NCBI GenBank assembly: GCA_037833965.1
Contig: AP031359.1
Span: forward strand, 4,088,001 to 4,152,000
Origin: Marchantia polymorpha subsp. ruderalis
Lineage: Eukaryota > Streptophyta > Marchantiopsida > Marchantiales > Marchantiaceae
Direction of reading: 5' to 3'
Length of the DNA stretch: 64,000 nt
In this document: positions 11,939-23,154 of the stretch, one piece after another
How the letters are laid out: each line of letters begins with the position of its first letter
Numbering within the stretch: the first letter of the stretch is position 1
Program-made: the position numbers and the translations under genes
The notes under the pieces: generated by a model
What the model was told of the DNA's origin: nothing
The model's database searches: none
What the model saw: the letters and a program-made list of their open reading frames with translations, nothing else

Positions 11939-12090
11939 ATGACTTGATCTTCACATGTTATGAATTGCAGATAGGCGACTAACGATGGGGCGACATAGCA
12001 CCCGGCCTAGTGGTTCGCGCACCCACGAAGGTGTATAGCATGTAGTTGTAGATAGGGCTACCTGGGAGTTAAGGGGACCTGACCGCCAGT

Positions 12091-12103
12091 TAGGGGGGCG
12101 AGT
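12091..12103 (+). promoter_or_regulatory. Polypurine tract of the PHD element
   Basis: A TAGGGGGGCGAG run lies two bases (GT) before TGTGACATTC at 12104. Such a tract primes plus-strand DNA synthesis next to the 3' LTR. It points to 12104 as an LTR start, which conflicts with the outer-end evidence for an LTR beginning at 12220. Confidence 0.6.
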
Positions 12104-12598
12104 TGTGACATTCAAGTGTGTATTCTCTCGCGCCTTATATGTGTGTATGTGTGCGTATGTGTATGTAAGTAGCATGTTAGCGATGTAGGATGTATGGCGA
12201 TATGTATTTGCACAACAGCTGTCATGTAGTTTTTGGTTTTGCTAAAAATAGCGTCAAGCCTAGGGTTTCAAGTCGTAGGGTATAGGTCGGAGACGGCTCG
12301 AAGAACGTCAGTTCTTCGAGTCGAGCCTAGCGCGTTGGGAGAAGTGCCCGTGAGCGTCAGACCTTGAGTCTCCGAGTCTGGAGTGGGTTAGGCTTGACTA
12401 TGTTTGTGACGGTGACGGTTTTGTTTCCAGTAGAGTAATAAGACCGACGGAAATTTCAGTGGAGAATCTCCTGTTTATTTCAGTTGTGACATTCGAGTGT
12501 GTACTCTCTCGCACCTTATATGTGTGTATGTGTGCGTATGTGTTTGTAAGTAGCATGTCAGCGATGTAGGATGTATGGCGATACGTATTTGCACGACA
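12104..12598 (+). repeat. 3' terminal repeat region of the PHD element with a duplicated 114-bp block
   Basis: The order is a 114-base block (TGTGACATTC to GCACAACA, 12104-12217), a 263-base block (12220-12482) matching the 5' LTR piece, two bases GT, then a second 114-base block (12485-12598). The 114-base copies differ at only a few bases and include a TG-rich run. The 263-base block carries the conserved hairpin at 12297-12320. Confidence 0.75.
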
Positions 12599-13430
12599 AG
12601 GCGCCACCTCCAAAGGAACTAAAGAGGACATCGCCGAAGGCCAAGGCGTCCCCTAATGCAAAAAGGAATAGTAGGGCTCCAGAACTACTTTGGGACCTCC
12701 ACTATGATATTGCAGTGGATCTCTATGATCGTCAGGCTAACATTACTTTCCAACAATTGATTGAAGACAATAAAGCATATCAAAAATTGTTAATCATCGC
12801 CCTAAAGCGGCCGAAGAGAACGCGAGCCCATAAACTGCCCCGTGTGTACCAGGTCCTACATGAGGACGTGGGAGCGCCAGAAATTGATATAGAAATCGGT
12901 GGATGTTCAATTCGCAAGGTGTCCTTGGATTCAGGTTTGGGCATCAATATAATGACCGAGGGGACAACACATGGCTTAGGATATAAAACCTTTGAGCCAA
13001 CGACTCGGATGATACGTCTAGCTGACCAGACCCTAAGGAAGCCGCTAGGCACGTTGAAAGATATACAAACTACCTTTGGTGGGGTGATGTTTCCTTTGAA
13101 CTATATCATCATTGAATCCCTGATCAAAATGGGATATGACGTGTTGATTGGCCGACCCTAGTTTTACGGTGCTAAAGCCAGATCAGACTGGCACAAGCGA
13201 TCCTTGTAGTTCCGTGATCCTAACAACAAAGAGGATCCAAAGATCACGGTTCCTTGGGAGAAGAAACCTCATGAAGGAAAAAAGCCTTCTACAAGTTCAA
13301 GATACACTTTGGAGGAAGAAACCACGACGTCCGAAAGTGATTCTGATGTACATCACATGGAGTGCTACGAGATAGAAGAAGAAGAAGTAGAAGGACCAGA
13401 GGAAGCCGGTCCTGAGGAAATTGAATAGCA
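12599..13430 (+). pseudogene. Element R1 protease region
   Basis: The R1 polyprotein continues from the gag before the PHD element. An open stretch to 13161 has a linker, then EDVGAPEIDIEIGGCSIRKV followed by the catalytic loop SLDSGLGINIM (D-S-G) and the flap/end region ending YDVLIGRP. Retropepsin is the natural reading. After a stop at 13159 similarity goes on in other frames (WFYGAKA...). The homologous protease in element R3 at 58808-59074 has DGG at the active site, as does the one at 28983-29324, so this copy keeps the most typical triad of the three. Confidence 0.75.
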
Positions 13431-13437
13431 ATTAGCC

Positions 13438-14227
13438 GTGGGGCTGGGTCAAAGTGATATCAGTCACACAGAAGGGCTCATAGACCCAAGTGACTGTCAG
13501 GTGGTTGAACTCAGACCCCATAGGGTACTTAAAATCTCCAGCCAGGTGACCGGAGCGGAGTTAGAAAGGATACGAAGGTTCCTGCTAGCGTATGAGGATT
13601 TGTTTGCCTGGAGGAATGAAGATATGAAGGGCATACCGGCTTGTTATGGCGAGCACCATATTGATCTAATGGATAATGCCGTCCCCGTGCGTGAACGGCA
13701 GTAATGGTTAAATCCTAAGTACTCTCTATTGGTTAAAAACGAGATTGACAAGTATTTGAATGCAGGGATCATAAAACTGGTATTAAGCAGCGAATGGATC
13801 TCATCCATTGTGATAGTCTCAAAGAAACTAACAGGGAAGATTCAGGTTTTTCAGGACTTCAGGAAGCTGAATGTGGCTACCAAGAAATATCATCATCCGT
13901 TGTCTGTTACGGATGCTATCCTAGATCATGTGGAAGGACATGAGTGCTATAGTTTCCTAAATGGATATTTGGGGTATAACTAGGTGTCTATTCGCAAAGA
14001 GGACAAAGACAAAATCATTTTTACTACCGATTGGAAAACCTATGCTTACCATAAGATCCCTTTCGGGTTATGCAACACGCTTGCGACCTTTCAACAAATG
14101 ATGACAACCATTTTTCAAGACCATCTTAGGAAATTTTTGGAGATCTTCATTGATGACTCTTGTGTCTTCAGGCCTCGTGATCAACACCTTAGCCACTTGC
14201 AACAGACGTTCAATAATTGTCAAGAGT
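13438..14227 (+). pseudogene. Element R1 reverse transcriptase, first part, broken by LTR insertion
   Basis: Fingers and palm of an Athila/Tat-like RT are readable: RIRRFLLAYEDLFAWRNEDM, LNPKYSLLVKNEIDKYL, QDFRKLNVATKKYHH, FGLCNTLATFQ and the catalytic FIDDS box. Stops occur at 13702 and 13981 (a Gln codon CAG read as TAG). The frame ends at FNNCQE, where a solo LTR lies between two copies of AGAGT. Joined to 18053 it continues SQLSLHSEKCFFF without loss. Confidence 0.85.
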
Positions 14228-14791
14228 TGTGGTGGTACAATTTTTTGTTTCTTTTCGGAAATAAAGCGTTTTTGGAATAGTAAGTACCGTGGTAGTAACT
14301 GTAGATAAGAATTGGTACATAAGAAAAAGTAAATAAGAAACGAAAGTGGGTAGAGAGGAAGAGTTTCCTTTGAGGGCAGGTAAGGTGCCTTTGGCGGAGC
14401 GGTTCCGGCTTTAGGGCTTTGCTCAGCAGGCCTTTGTCGCAAGGGAAATGGCTGAAGGAGACGCCTTCGCCACTAGCGCCTTCGTCACTAGTGCCTTCGG
14501 CGGTATGCGGAAGAAGATCTCCTCCGGCGGAAATTGGCGTTATCATGAATGTCGAATGTACAAGTGTGGGAATCCGCGCGACAGCTGAGCGTGAAGTTGC
14601 GCATGGGAAGCAGGCCGTTACACCTCATCGCGGGAGCAACATTCAAGCGGCCCATTGCCAAGTCCAAATGTTGAACTTGACAATTCTTGATGGACAGAGA
14701 AGAAGTCCACTCGCGCATTATCGATTTTGCGTCTACCCGAACTATCGACGCGTAGTGACAATAGGAGCAAGCAACGAGCGGGAAGAATTCA

Positions 14792-17073
14792 ATGGGCAAG
14801 TCTGTGACATTGAGGATGATACAACTGAGGGTGCCGCAAATTGGATTGCGAGCATTTCAAGACAAATTGACAGCAATAAAACTCAATTTCCTCTTGTGGA
14901 GATGGAATTGGGTGTGTCTGGCGATGGTCAAGGAGTGGTTGCGCAAAAAGGATCAGAATTAGAGAGGATATCGACCGCACCCGAAGAGATGGCAAGTTAG
15001 CGACTAGGAGCAGGTCTTGGAAAGATGTGCGAGGTCCGAGAGTGACCTCTAGTTTGACAGCAAGAGTGTTTAGCTCTCGAAGGAGGAGGAATTGACCTTC
15101 GATGCCTTTTTTCAAGAATCGCCGCTCGCGCAAGAACGGGTATAAGAACCGTGACTACGTTGATCAAAATCGGAGGAATGTCGCGATGGCAATTTGCCAG
15201 ATTCTGCAGCCACACAGGACTTCCTACATGACATCTTGGCAAGTGGGATTTGTGGAGCTGGTGCTGGCACGTACACCAATTCACTGGGCTCGCATTTTCT
15301 GGAAGGCCACGCGTCAGCATGCAGGAGAGGAGAAGGGGGGATCGATTAATCACCTTTCCCCGTTCTTGATAAATTTCTATCGGTCAATGGGATGGCTGAT
15401 GGCGGAGGAGAAGAAACAATTTCCCTTGCTGTCGTGGATGAATCCGGAGAAGTTTGTAAAGGATGTCAAGGTTGATACGGACCCCAACGAAGTGCCTGCA
15501 ATCACACCGCCGGGCCGACCGAGAGTAGAGGAAGAGCAACGAGGTGTGCGGGCACCAAGGAAGCGGAAATTTTGTGAACAGGAAGAAGTGAGACGGCGAA
15601 AATCGCTCGCCGTCCTAGTAAGGCGTCGGGCAATCAACGAGCAAGCCCGACCGAAGCAGAAGACTCGCAAGCTGATTCTGACCGCAGGCAGCAGCGCTGA
15701 TACGTGACAAGCTGCAATTTTGAGTGGATCGCCTTCCTCACAGAGGAGGATGTGAGTACAGAAGTTCTTGGGAGGTCAACTGACCTTCTTGCGCCGAAGA
15801 CACATGGGCCTTCAAAGGAAGCACTTAGGTCTTCAGGCCAGAGAGATAGGCTTGCGGCGACGGCAAGAGTGCCTGCGCCAGAGTGATGCTTGCCTTTGGA
15901 GCAAGTACCGTTCGAAGACACGCCTTCGGAGCAAGGGCCTTCAGGGCAAGTACGTACAAGGTGCCTTCGGAGGAGGCGCCTCCGGCGTTGAGACCCTAAG
16001 AGAACATTCCTATGGTTGAGGGCAGGGAGTACGAAGGCAGGGATGCGGGGACACGTGTGCCTTCTGCGAAAGGAGCGATAGAGCTGCCTTTGGCGGAACC
16101 AGAGTGGGAGGATTTAGCAGGTCCAACTGGGGTAGGTTCTCCCACCCCGTTGGAGATGATAGCAGGGCATGGAGTGGAGGCCGCAGCAGAGGAGGCTGCG
16201 AGGTCCAGTGCTAGAGGATAACCCAGGATTTCGGCAGCAACAGAAATCCTGGAGTCAGACGAAGACACGCCTTCGGAGGAAGAAGAAGTGCAGTCCGTGC
16301 GAGGTACGCCGACCGGAGTGCTGTGTGAGCAGGTGGTGCCGCTTCTCCAGTACCTTGATCGCAAGGTGATCAAGTACAGTGGATCCTACATTGAGCTGGT
16401 CCGAAATTGGACGCGGACCAAAGTGGTGGCGAATCCTAAATTGATTGCCCAGGACCAGAAGTACCGGAACTTGAAGGAGGGTTATAACTTTCTGCAGGAT
16501 CAATGGGCCTTAGCTCAAAAACTGCAAAAGGCGGCGATTAAGCTGCGAGATGAGATGGTGGCGAATGCGCGGCGCAAAATTGATGAGCTCGTGCGGAAGA
16601 CGCAGGCGTTGGAGGAGAGCGAAGCTACGAGGAGGGCAAATGAGGAGTTGCTGGGTAGACTGAAGTCGAAGTGCAAAGAATTGATGGCGCAGCGGGCGGC
16701 GGTGGAAGTGCAGATAGCCGAGGTGGAAGACCACAACCGGCGCGCGGTAGATCACACGCGGGAAGAATTAGTTGTCCGGGTTGACCGATGCCTGAGGGGT
16801 TATGCTCACTGGAAGATCGCGACCTATGAGAGGGTGACGTTGCATGAACTCGAGATGCGCACGACTGCCTTGATGGCTGACGACGGACAAAGTCGGCGGC
16901 GAGTGGCGAAGCGGTTGGAGGCATTCCTGTCCATGTCGCAGGATGCTATTGCAAACCTCGAGGCGGAGGTGACCGGGGTGTTAAGGCGGCTAGGACTACG
17001 TAGGCGAGTAGACGAGTGGACGGGTAGGGAATTAGTGGGTCGCCGGCCAACTCATAGGAGGCATAGTCAATGA
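14792..17073 (+). pseudogene. LTR-encoded coiled-coil protein, subfamily A copy 2
   Basis: The start ATG at 14792 aligns with the conserved start of the family (MGKSVTLRMIQL, compare MSKVPQLRV at 40660). The N-terminal domain has in-frame stops at several codons and one extra T in a T6 run near 15108-15113, which shifts the frame into the segment 15102-15707. The low-complexity middle is frame-broken (15708-16287). The last segment, 16288-17073, is open and contains LCEQVVPLLQYLDRK, SYIELVRNWTRTKV, about 170 residues of coiled coil and the C-terminal CLRGYAHWKIATYERVTLHE domain. It is an old, dead copy that preserves the full architecture. Confidence 0.85.
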
Positions 17074-17099
17074 AGTAGAATTAGGCAGTTAGGACTTAA

Positions 17100-18052
17100 G
17101 ATTGTATAAAGTAGTCCAAGGCGTTGGCCTTGGGGGATTTTCTAGTTTTGCGAGTTCAGTTTAGGAAGTCGTTCTCTCTGCGTGTTTGTGTCTTTTGTTT
17201 TGTCACCGCGCAAGAGGAGTTATAGATTGTCGAAGTTACCGCATCCTATAGCGGAAGGCCTTCGTCCAAGCGTTTTGAGCTAGCGTAGGCTAGCCAGGAT
17301 TTAAGCAAGTTTGGACTTACACCTTTGGACAATTTTCCCTGTTTGTATTCCTTCGAGATTTCCCCCCTGAATACCAAAGTGAAGTTTTGTTAACTTCAGA
17401 GTAAGGATTGATTGAGTTCAGGTTGAGTGTGAGAGTGTGGTAAGCTGCTCAAGGTGCCTTCGGGTGTAGCCTTTGCAGTACCTCTGGGAAAGACAGTTGC
17501 CTGAGAATTCAAACTCGTCAATAGACTGGTAAAACGTGACATTGGGTATTTTCTCAATTTAGTTTCTCAGTTTGGAATTCTGTATTCTTTGCGCGTTTTG
17601 TAAGTTGAGTGTGTTGTTCACCGCGTAAGAGTGACTTTGGTTTGACGAAGGTACCGCATCCGAAGTAGGAATTCCAACCCAAATGTTTTGTAACAGCATT
17701 CGGCTGGTGATAGGATTTAAGCAAATTCGGAAAAGGTAGCTACCTGCAGGTCCTCTTAGTGTACTCTTGGGAAATTTCTCCCCTGAATCTGAAGTTGACG
17801 TCGCGATCTACCTCTGAGTTTTGCAATTGATTGTTTAAGGTGTGTTTGGGTGTACTACGCTGCATTGTGTGTCCTCCGAGTGACCTCCGAGTCAAACACC
17901 TGCAGTATTTTTGGGAGTGACAGTAGCATGAGAATTCAAACTCCTCAATAGACTGTTAAAACGTGACATTGTGTACTCTGAATGTTGTTTCTGTCCCTTT
18001 GGGTTCGATCCTTTGTTGTTATACTGCAAATGAGCATTGGTTGGTTATCACA
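17100..18052 (+). repeat. LTR block T with TATA-like box, hairpin and internal tandem duplication
   Basis: TATAAAG at 17105-17111 is followed by a 7-bp hairpin, CCAAGGC-gttg-GCCTTGG at 17116-17133. The next ~400 bases (17156-17545) and the following ~400 (17567-17970) are diverged tandem copies: both contain GCGCGTTT/CACCGCG, GATTTAAGCAA, GAAATTTCTCCCC-like and GAATTCAAACTC motifs. B- and C-type LTRs carry only one such unit. Confidence 0.75.
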
Positions 18053-19057
18053 AGAGTCACAATTGTCTCTCCACTCGGAGAAGTGCTTCTTCTTCATGAC
18101 AAGTGGCATTTTGTTGGGCCATTGAGTGTACGCCGAAGGAATAGCTATAGACGAGGAGAAGGTCAAAGTCATCTTGGCTTTGGAACCACCAACAAACCTT
18201 TGGGAGCTTCGGGCCTTCCTCGGACAATTACAGACAATTTATCAACATGTATGCAATCATTGCAGCTAACCTCACCAAGCTGTTGAGGAAAGATGAGTCC
18301 TATGAATGAATGGAGAGAGGAGCAACACAAGGCATTCAAAGAACTTAAGGAGAAACTTACCTTTGCACCGGTTCTGCGCAGTTTAGATTGGGAGAAGACA
18401 TACCACTTATTTGTAGATACGTTGGCCTTTGCCATTGGAGTAGTGCTGAACCAAAAGGATGAAAATAAGAAGTACTATCCGATATACTTTGCTAGCAAGC
18501 AGTTGTCGGCGGCGGAAAAGAATTACACCACGACGGAACAAGAGGCGTTGGAAATTGTGTTTTTGGTGAAGAAATTTTGACACTACCTGTAGGGCTACGA
18601 TTTCATTTTTCATGTAGATCATTATGCCCTGCAACATCTGGTGAAGAAGGCCGACTTATCAGGACTGATTGCAAGATGGGTGTTACTGCTCCAAGAGTTT
18701 ACCTTTACGGATCAAACACGAAAGGGGATCCATCATAAAAACGCAGACTATTTGTCTTGACTGTGGACACAACCCGAAGAGACGGAATTTGTTGATGATT
18801 CCTTGGATGAGCAACTCTTCTTGATGACAGCAATTCGGCATTCTTGGTATGCGGACCCTACCGTTGTTTGCTTACTCTACAATGTCTTGGAGGAATGGAT
18901 GCAGAACAGCATACTGTCTTTATCCACAAGGCTGTTCCCTACCAAATTCAACACGGGGTACTATTCAAAATACTCCCGGATGAGCGATTATGTCGTTGTC
19001 TGGAGGTCTCAAAGGTAGGACAAGTTATCGCATTGATGCACACTGAGGGCGTGTAAC
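18053..19057 (+). pseudogene. Element R1 RT end, RNase H and start of integrase
   Basis: The frame continues from 14227: CFFFMTSGILLGH, then PPTNLWELRAFLGQ, RNase H (VDTLAFAIGVVLNQKDENKKYY, TTTEQEALEIVF, VDHYALQHLVKKADLSG) and the linker before integrase. Several stops and frame shifts are present. The sequence stops at MHTEGV, just inside the integrase zinc domain, and joins directly to LTR-encoded sequence at about 19058. Most of the integrase and the start of the 3' LTR have therefore been deleted. Confidence 0.8.
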
Positions 19058-20257
19058 GGCGCTCAGTCCGTGGGAAGACAGCAGATTACAAGGATTTGAA
19101 GAGGCATGCGATTGGATTGGGGATCATGCATATTCTACGACCACAATGCACGACTTATGTCACTGCTTGGCAAATCGGCTTCTTCGAGCGCGTCTTGAAG
19201 GGAGAACAAGTACATTGGGTGAAAATTTTTGTAATAACCCACCAAAGGCTAAAACTGCAGTATAGCAGTAAAAAGTTCAAACCCACAAGGACAGAGGCAA
19301 CACACCGAGTACAAAGTGTCACGTTTAACAGACTATTGAAGAGTTTGAATTCTCAGGCGACTGTCACTCCCAGAAATACTACAAGTGCTCAACTCGGAGG
19401 TCACTCGGAGGACGCACAGTGCAGCGTAGTTCACTCAACACACACCTAAATCTATAGAGACACAACTCAGAGGTCGGTTAAGACCTCTACTTAAGATTTC
19501 AGGGGGAAAGTTTCTCACGAGTACATTCAAAGGCTTTGCAGGTAGTGACTCCCAACTCCGGCTTTTACAACCCTTCCACTAGTTTCTGCTAGCGCAAGGC
19601 ACCCGGGTTGGACTTCCTACTTTGGATGCGGTACCTTCGTCAAACTGAAGTCATCGACACGCGGTGAACAACACACTCAACTCACAAAACGCGCAGAGAA
19701 TACAGGTCCAAACTGAGAAACTCAACTGAGAAAAGATCCAGTGGCACACCATAACAGTCTATTGACGAGTTTGAATTCTTAGGCACTAGTCATTCCCAGA
19801 AATACTACAGAGGTTTGCCCCGAGGGTGCCTTCTGCAGCGTAACCTTAATTACAACCAAGGCTTACTCGAAGTAACAGAACTTCACTTTGGCATTCACGG
19901 AAAACATCCCAAAGGAGTACAAACAGGAACAATCACCCGAAGGTGTAACCAGTTACTAGCTCTGAGCATTCAGCAATCACCTGCAGGTGTAGATCCAAAC
20001 TGCTCAAGTATCTAACCAGTACACTAGCTCTAAACATTCGGCCGAAGGCCTTCAGCTACAAAATGCGGTATCTTCGTCAAGCTGTAGCTCCTCTTGCGCG
20101 GTGACAAAACTAAGGACACAAACACGCAGAGAAAATGAGTTCCTGATCTGCACTTCCGAAACTGGAAGATTCCCAAGGCAAGACGCCTTGAACTACTTTA
20201 TACCTTCTAAGTTCTAACTAACACTCTACACTACACTACGCTGCACTACACTGCAGG

Positions 20258-22797
20258 TCATCTACTGTGCCTCTTGCGCGACGGACTGCCGCGCGCTAAC
20301 TCCCTATCCGACCAGTCTTCGGCTTGACAGCGCAACCCCAGCCGCCGCAGCACCGCAGTCACTCCCTCCTTGAGGTTCGCCATGGCTTCCCGCGACCTTG
20401 TTAGAAACGAATCTAACTTCTTCGCCACTCGCCGTCGGCTCCGACTGTCACCCGACATCAAACCCGCCGCACGAAGCTCTAACTCGCGCAATGTGATCTT
20501 CTCCTGCGTAGCCACTTCCCAGCGGGTGTAACCTCTGAGACAGTGGTTTACACGCTCCACCAACTCTTCTTTTGTGCGATCTGCCTCCCGCCGGCGATCG
20601 TCTTCAACCACCACCGGCTGCAACTCTGCCTCCGCACGCTGCACTCTCAACTCGCCGCACTGCGATTGTAGTTGGCGGATTAAGTCTTCATCCGCCTGGC
20701 GTGCGAGCTGACACTATTATAGCAACCTTGTCTATCGCACGAGCTCCTCTGACAAAATGCGATTCTGAGTTTGCTCAGAATCCAGCTCATCCGCGAGCTT
20801 CGCCTGCTCCTTGGCCAACCTCTTCTTCGCCTCCTCGAACTTATCGTCTCGCATCTTGTTGACTGCCTTCTGCAACTTCCGCACAATTGCGAGGTGTCCG
20901 CGGAGGGCCTAGTTCTTCAACCGTAGGTCTTGATGTCCTCATCCAAGGAAGCCAACAATTTACTGGTTCTGACTTTGGTGCGAGTTCGCCTACGCACCAA
21001 TTTGACGTAGGACCCAGGGTGGCAGGGGTCTGCATACTTCGCCACCTTGCGATAGAGATACCTCAACAGAGGTACCACCTGTTCGCACAGTGCCGTCGTC
21101 GGCGTGCTATTTACCGACTGCTCCTCCTCCTCGTCCGAGCCCGATTCGTCTCCGTCATCCTCCGAATCGAGGCTTTCGGTCGCCACGGAATTTCCTTGCG
21201 ATTCTCGGGAGTTGGGGTGTGTAGCTTCTGCTTCTGACGCTGCTGCCGCCGCGCTGCTCCTTGCCAAAATGTCTAAGGCGGTGGGGGATCTTGTCTTCGA
21301 CAAACTCGCACCGTCCGCCCGATCTGTCGCTACCAAAGCCGCAGCGTCGAAGGCGGCTGTGCCGAAGGCACACGTGTCCCTCCCTTCTCTTCGTCGTCTT
21401 GCTTCTCACATTGGGCTTCTGCCGGCGGCGCTTCCGCCGAAGGCGGTTGAGCCGAAGGCGGCTCGCCCGAAGCCCCTTGGGCCGAAGGCGCATCGTCTAG
21501 CGGTGCTTCCGCCGAAGGCTCTTGCTCCGAAGGCTCCCTACTCACAAGCTCTTGGGCCAAAGGCCCTTGAGCCAAAGGCGCCTTATCCGCCGGCTCCTTC
21601 CCACTTTTCCGCTGCGCCGAAGGCGACTGCGCCGAAGGCTCCTGCTCCGAGGGCAAGTCAGCGAACGGTGTTTGCTCGGAGCACCTATCTGCCGCCGGCA
21701 CGTTCGTCGGTGCCGCGTGTGGTCTCTCTTGACCCGAAGGCCGTCTTGCTTCCGCCGAAGGCGTCCATGCCTTCGGCGTAGGGAGGTCCGTTGACCTCTC
21801 TACAGTCCGCGCGCTCCTATCCTCCTCCGAGGATTGTGAGTCCTTCCCCTCTGCGGCACGCCCCATCTCCACGCTACTTGCAAGCAACACGAGCCTGCGT
21901 GCCTTCTGCTTAGGCCGACTGCAGAGCTCTTGCAGTGGCCGATTATGTTTGACAGCAGCCGAATTGCGGTGTTGGCCCTTCTCTTCTCCTTCTTCCCATC
22001 TTCGCTTCCGCTCAATTTCCTCCTCAATTTCGCGGCACTCGTGCTGCGAGCGATTCTCCTTCAGCTCTCGGTTGGGCTGGTGGCGTGCAGGCAGGGGTCT
22101 TGTCTTCGTCGGTGTCAACCTCGACGTCCTTCACGTACCGCCCCGGATTGCTGCGTGACAGCAATGGAAATTGCACTCGCTCGGTCGCGGTCAGACAACC
22201 CATCGACCGATAGAAATTGATCAAGAAGGGGGAGAGGTGATTGATAGATACACCTTTCTCCTCAAACTCATGCTGCCTCATTATCTTCCACAGGATGCGA
22301 GCCCAATGAATTGGAGCTCCGGCCAACGCCAGCTCCACAAATGCCACCTGCCAGGAAGTGATGTAGGTGGTCCTGTGAGGCTGCAAGAGCTGGAGAAATG
22401 CTACCACGACATTTCTGCGGTAGCGATCCTTCTAGTCCCGGGTCTTGTACCCGTTCTTGCTGGACTTGCTGCTCTTGAAAAGGGCCGCGAAGGAAATCTG
22501 CTCCTCCTGCGTGACCTTGATGCTTTCACTCTCGAATAGGAGATGTCCGTCCTCTCCCGCGCATCTTCCCAACACTTGTTCCCAGTCAGCGATGACCCAT
22601 CGCTCTACGTGGGGTCGAAATCCGCGCGTAGGTTGGTCTCTGCCCTTCTGCCACTCGCGTACCATGTCCTGGCACACGTAATTCCACCCCCACAGGAGGA
22701 AATTGAGCTTCAAGGCAGTCAGCTCGTGCTGGAAAGCGCGCAACCCAATCTGCGGTAGCTTCAGCGGAATCATCCGCAGATGCGTCGCCTTCGACAT
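20258..22797 (-). pseudogene. LTR-encoded coiled-coil protein, subfamily A copy 3
   Basis: The start at 22797 (MSKATHLRMIPLKLPQIG) matches the conserved family start. The N-terminal domain is open to 22432 (KNGYKTRD), where a TAG stop interrupts, and resumes in the same frame (22407-22024) through HWARILWK and FYRSMGCLT. The middle (22118-21330) is an Ala/Pro/Glu/Ser-rich repeat of the form PSAQ/PSAE and PLAQ. Then come LCEQVVPLLRYLYRKVAKYA (21130-21020), a broken coiled coil and an open C-terminal domain (20650-20258) ending RKRHSR. Only a few changes separate it from a working frame, so it is younger than the B and C copies. Confidence 0.87.
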
Positions 22798-23154
22798 CGT
22801 GTTCTTGAAATTTCCGACCGCACTTCCAAAGTCCGTGACTTTCTTCCGCTAGCTCCTCACTTCTTGTACGCGGACGCGATCTCTCCGCAAACTTTCACTA
22901 CCAATTTGTGTGCGCGCTCAGCTCTCGCGAGAAATTGAAATTGCAATTCCAAGAAGGAGTCGCCCTCCTTCGGCTCACAAGATTTCATCTTCGACACTTG
23001 GCGTGGAGATCGACCCACTTGATTGCTGCGCCGGCTTGGAGGCGTAACGGCCTCCCTCTTGCACGCTCGGCTTCACGCTCCGCCGTTGTGCGGGCTCACA
23101 CGCTCAAAAATTGAATTCGATTTCACCCGTCGTCCGTCGACGTAGCCCTGTTCG

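Larger units (their letters stand above)
2844..12598 (+). mobile_element. Ty3/gypsy element with PHD-finger integrase (PHD element), inserted in R1 gag-pro
   Basis: The order is LTR piece, long leader, gag, protease, RT, RNase H, integrase, PHD finger, polypurine tract and terminal repeats, all plus strand. The outer flanks are AAGGC (2839-2843) and AAGGC (12598-12602). Keeping one copy restores the R1 reading frame (LDKAPPPKE), which supports an integrase-type insertion. The right-hand end reads ...GCACGACA and the inner 3' LTR begins TGTCATG, so the ends look like TGTC...GACA. The left LTR and the right terminal repeats are not simple copies of each other (see findings). Stops and frameshifts are spread through all genes, so the element is dead. 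Confidence 0.85.
14228..18052 (+). mobile_element. Solo A-type giant LTR (copy A2) in R1 RT
   Basis: It starts TGTGGTGGTAC and ends GGTTATCACA, flanked by AGAGT at 14223-14227 and 18053-18057. The R1 RT frame is intact across the removed insert. Within it are a shortened block X (14228 to about 14790), the LTR reading frame (14792-17073) and block T (17100-18052). This LTR ends with the same sequence class that is followed by a primer-binding site at 48830, so both ends of the LTR unit are confirmed here. Confidence 0.92.
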
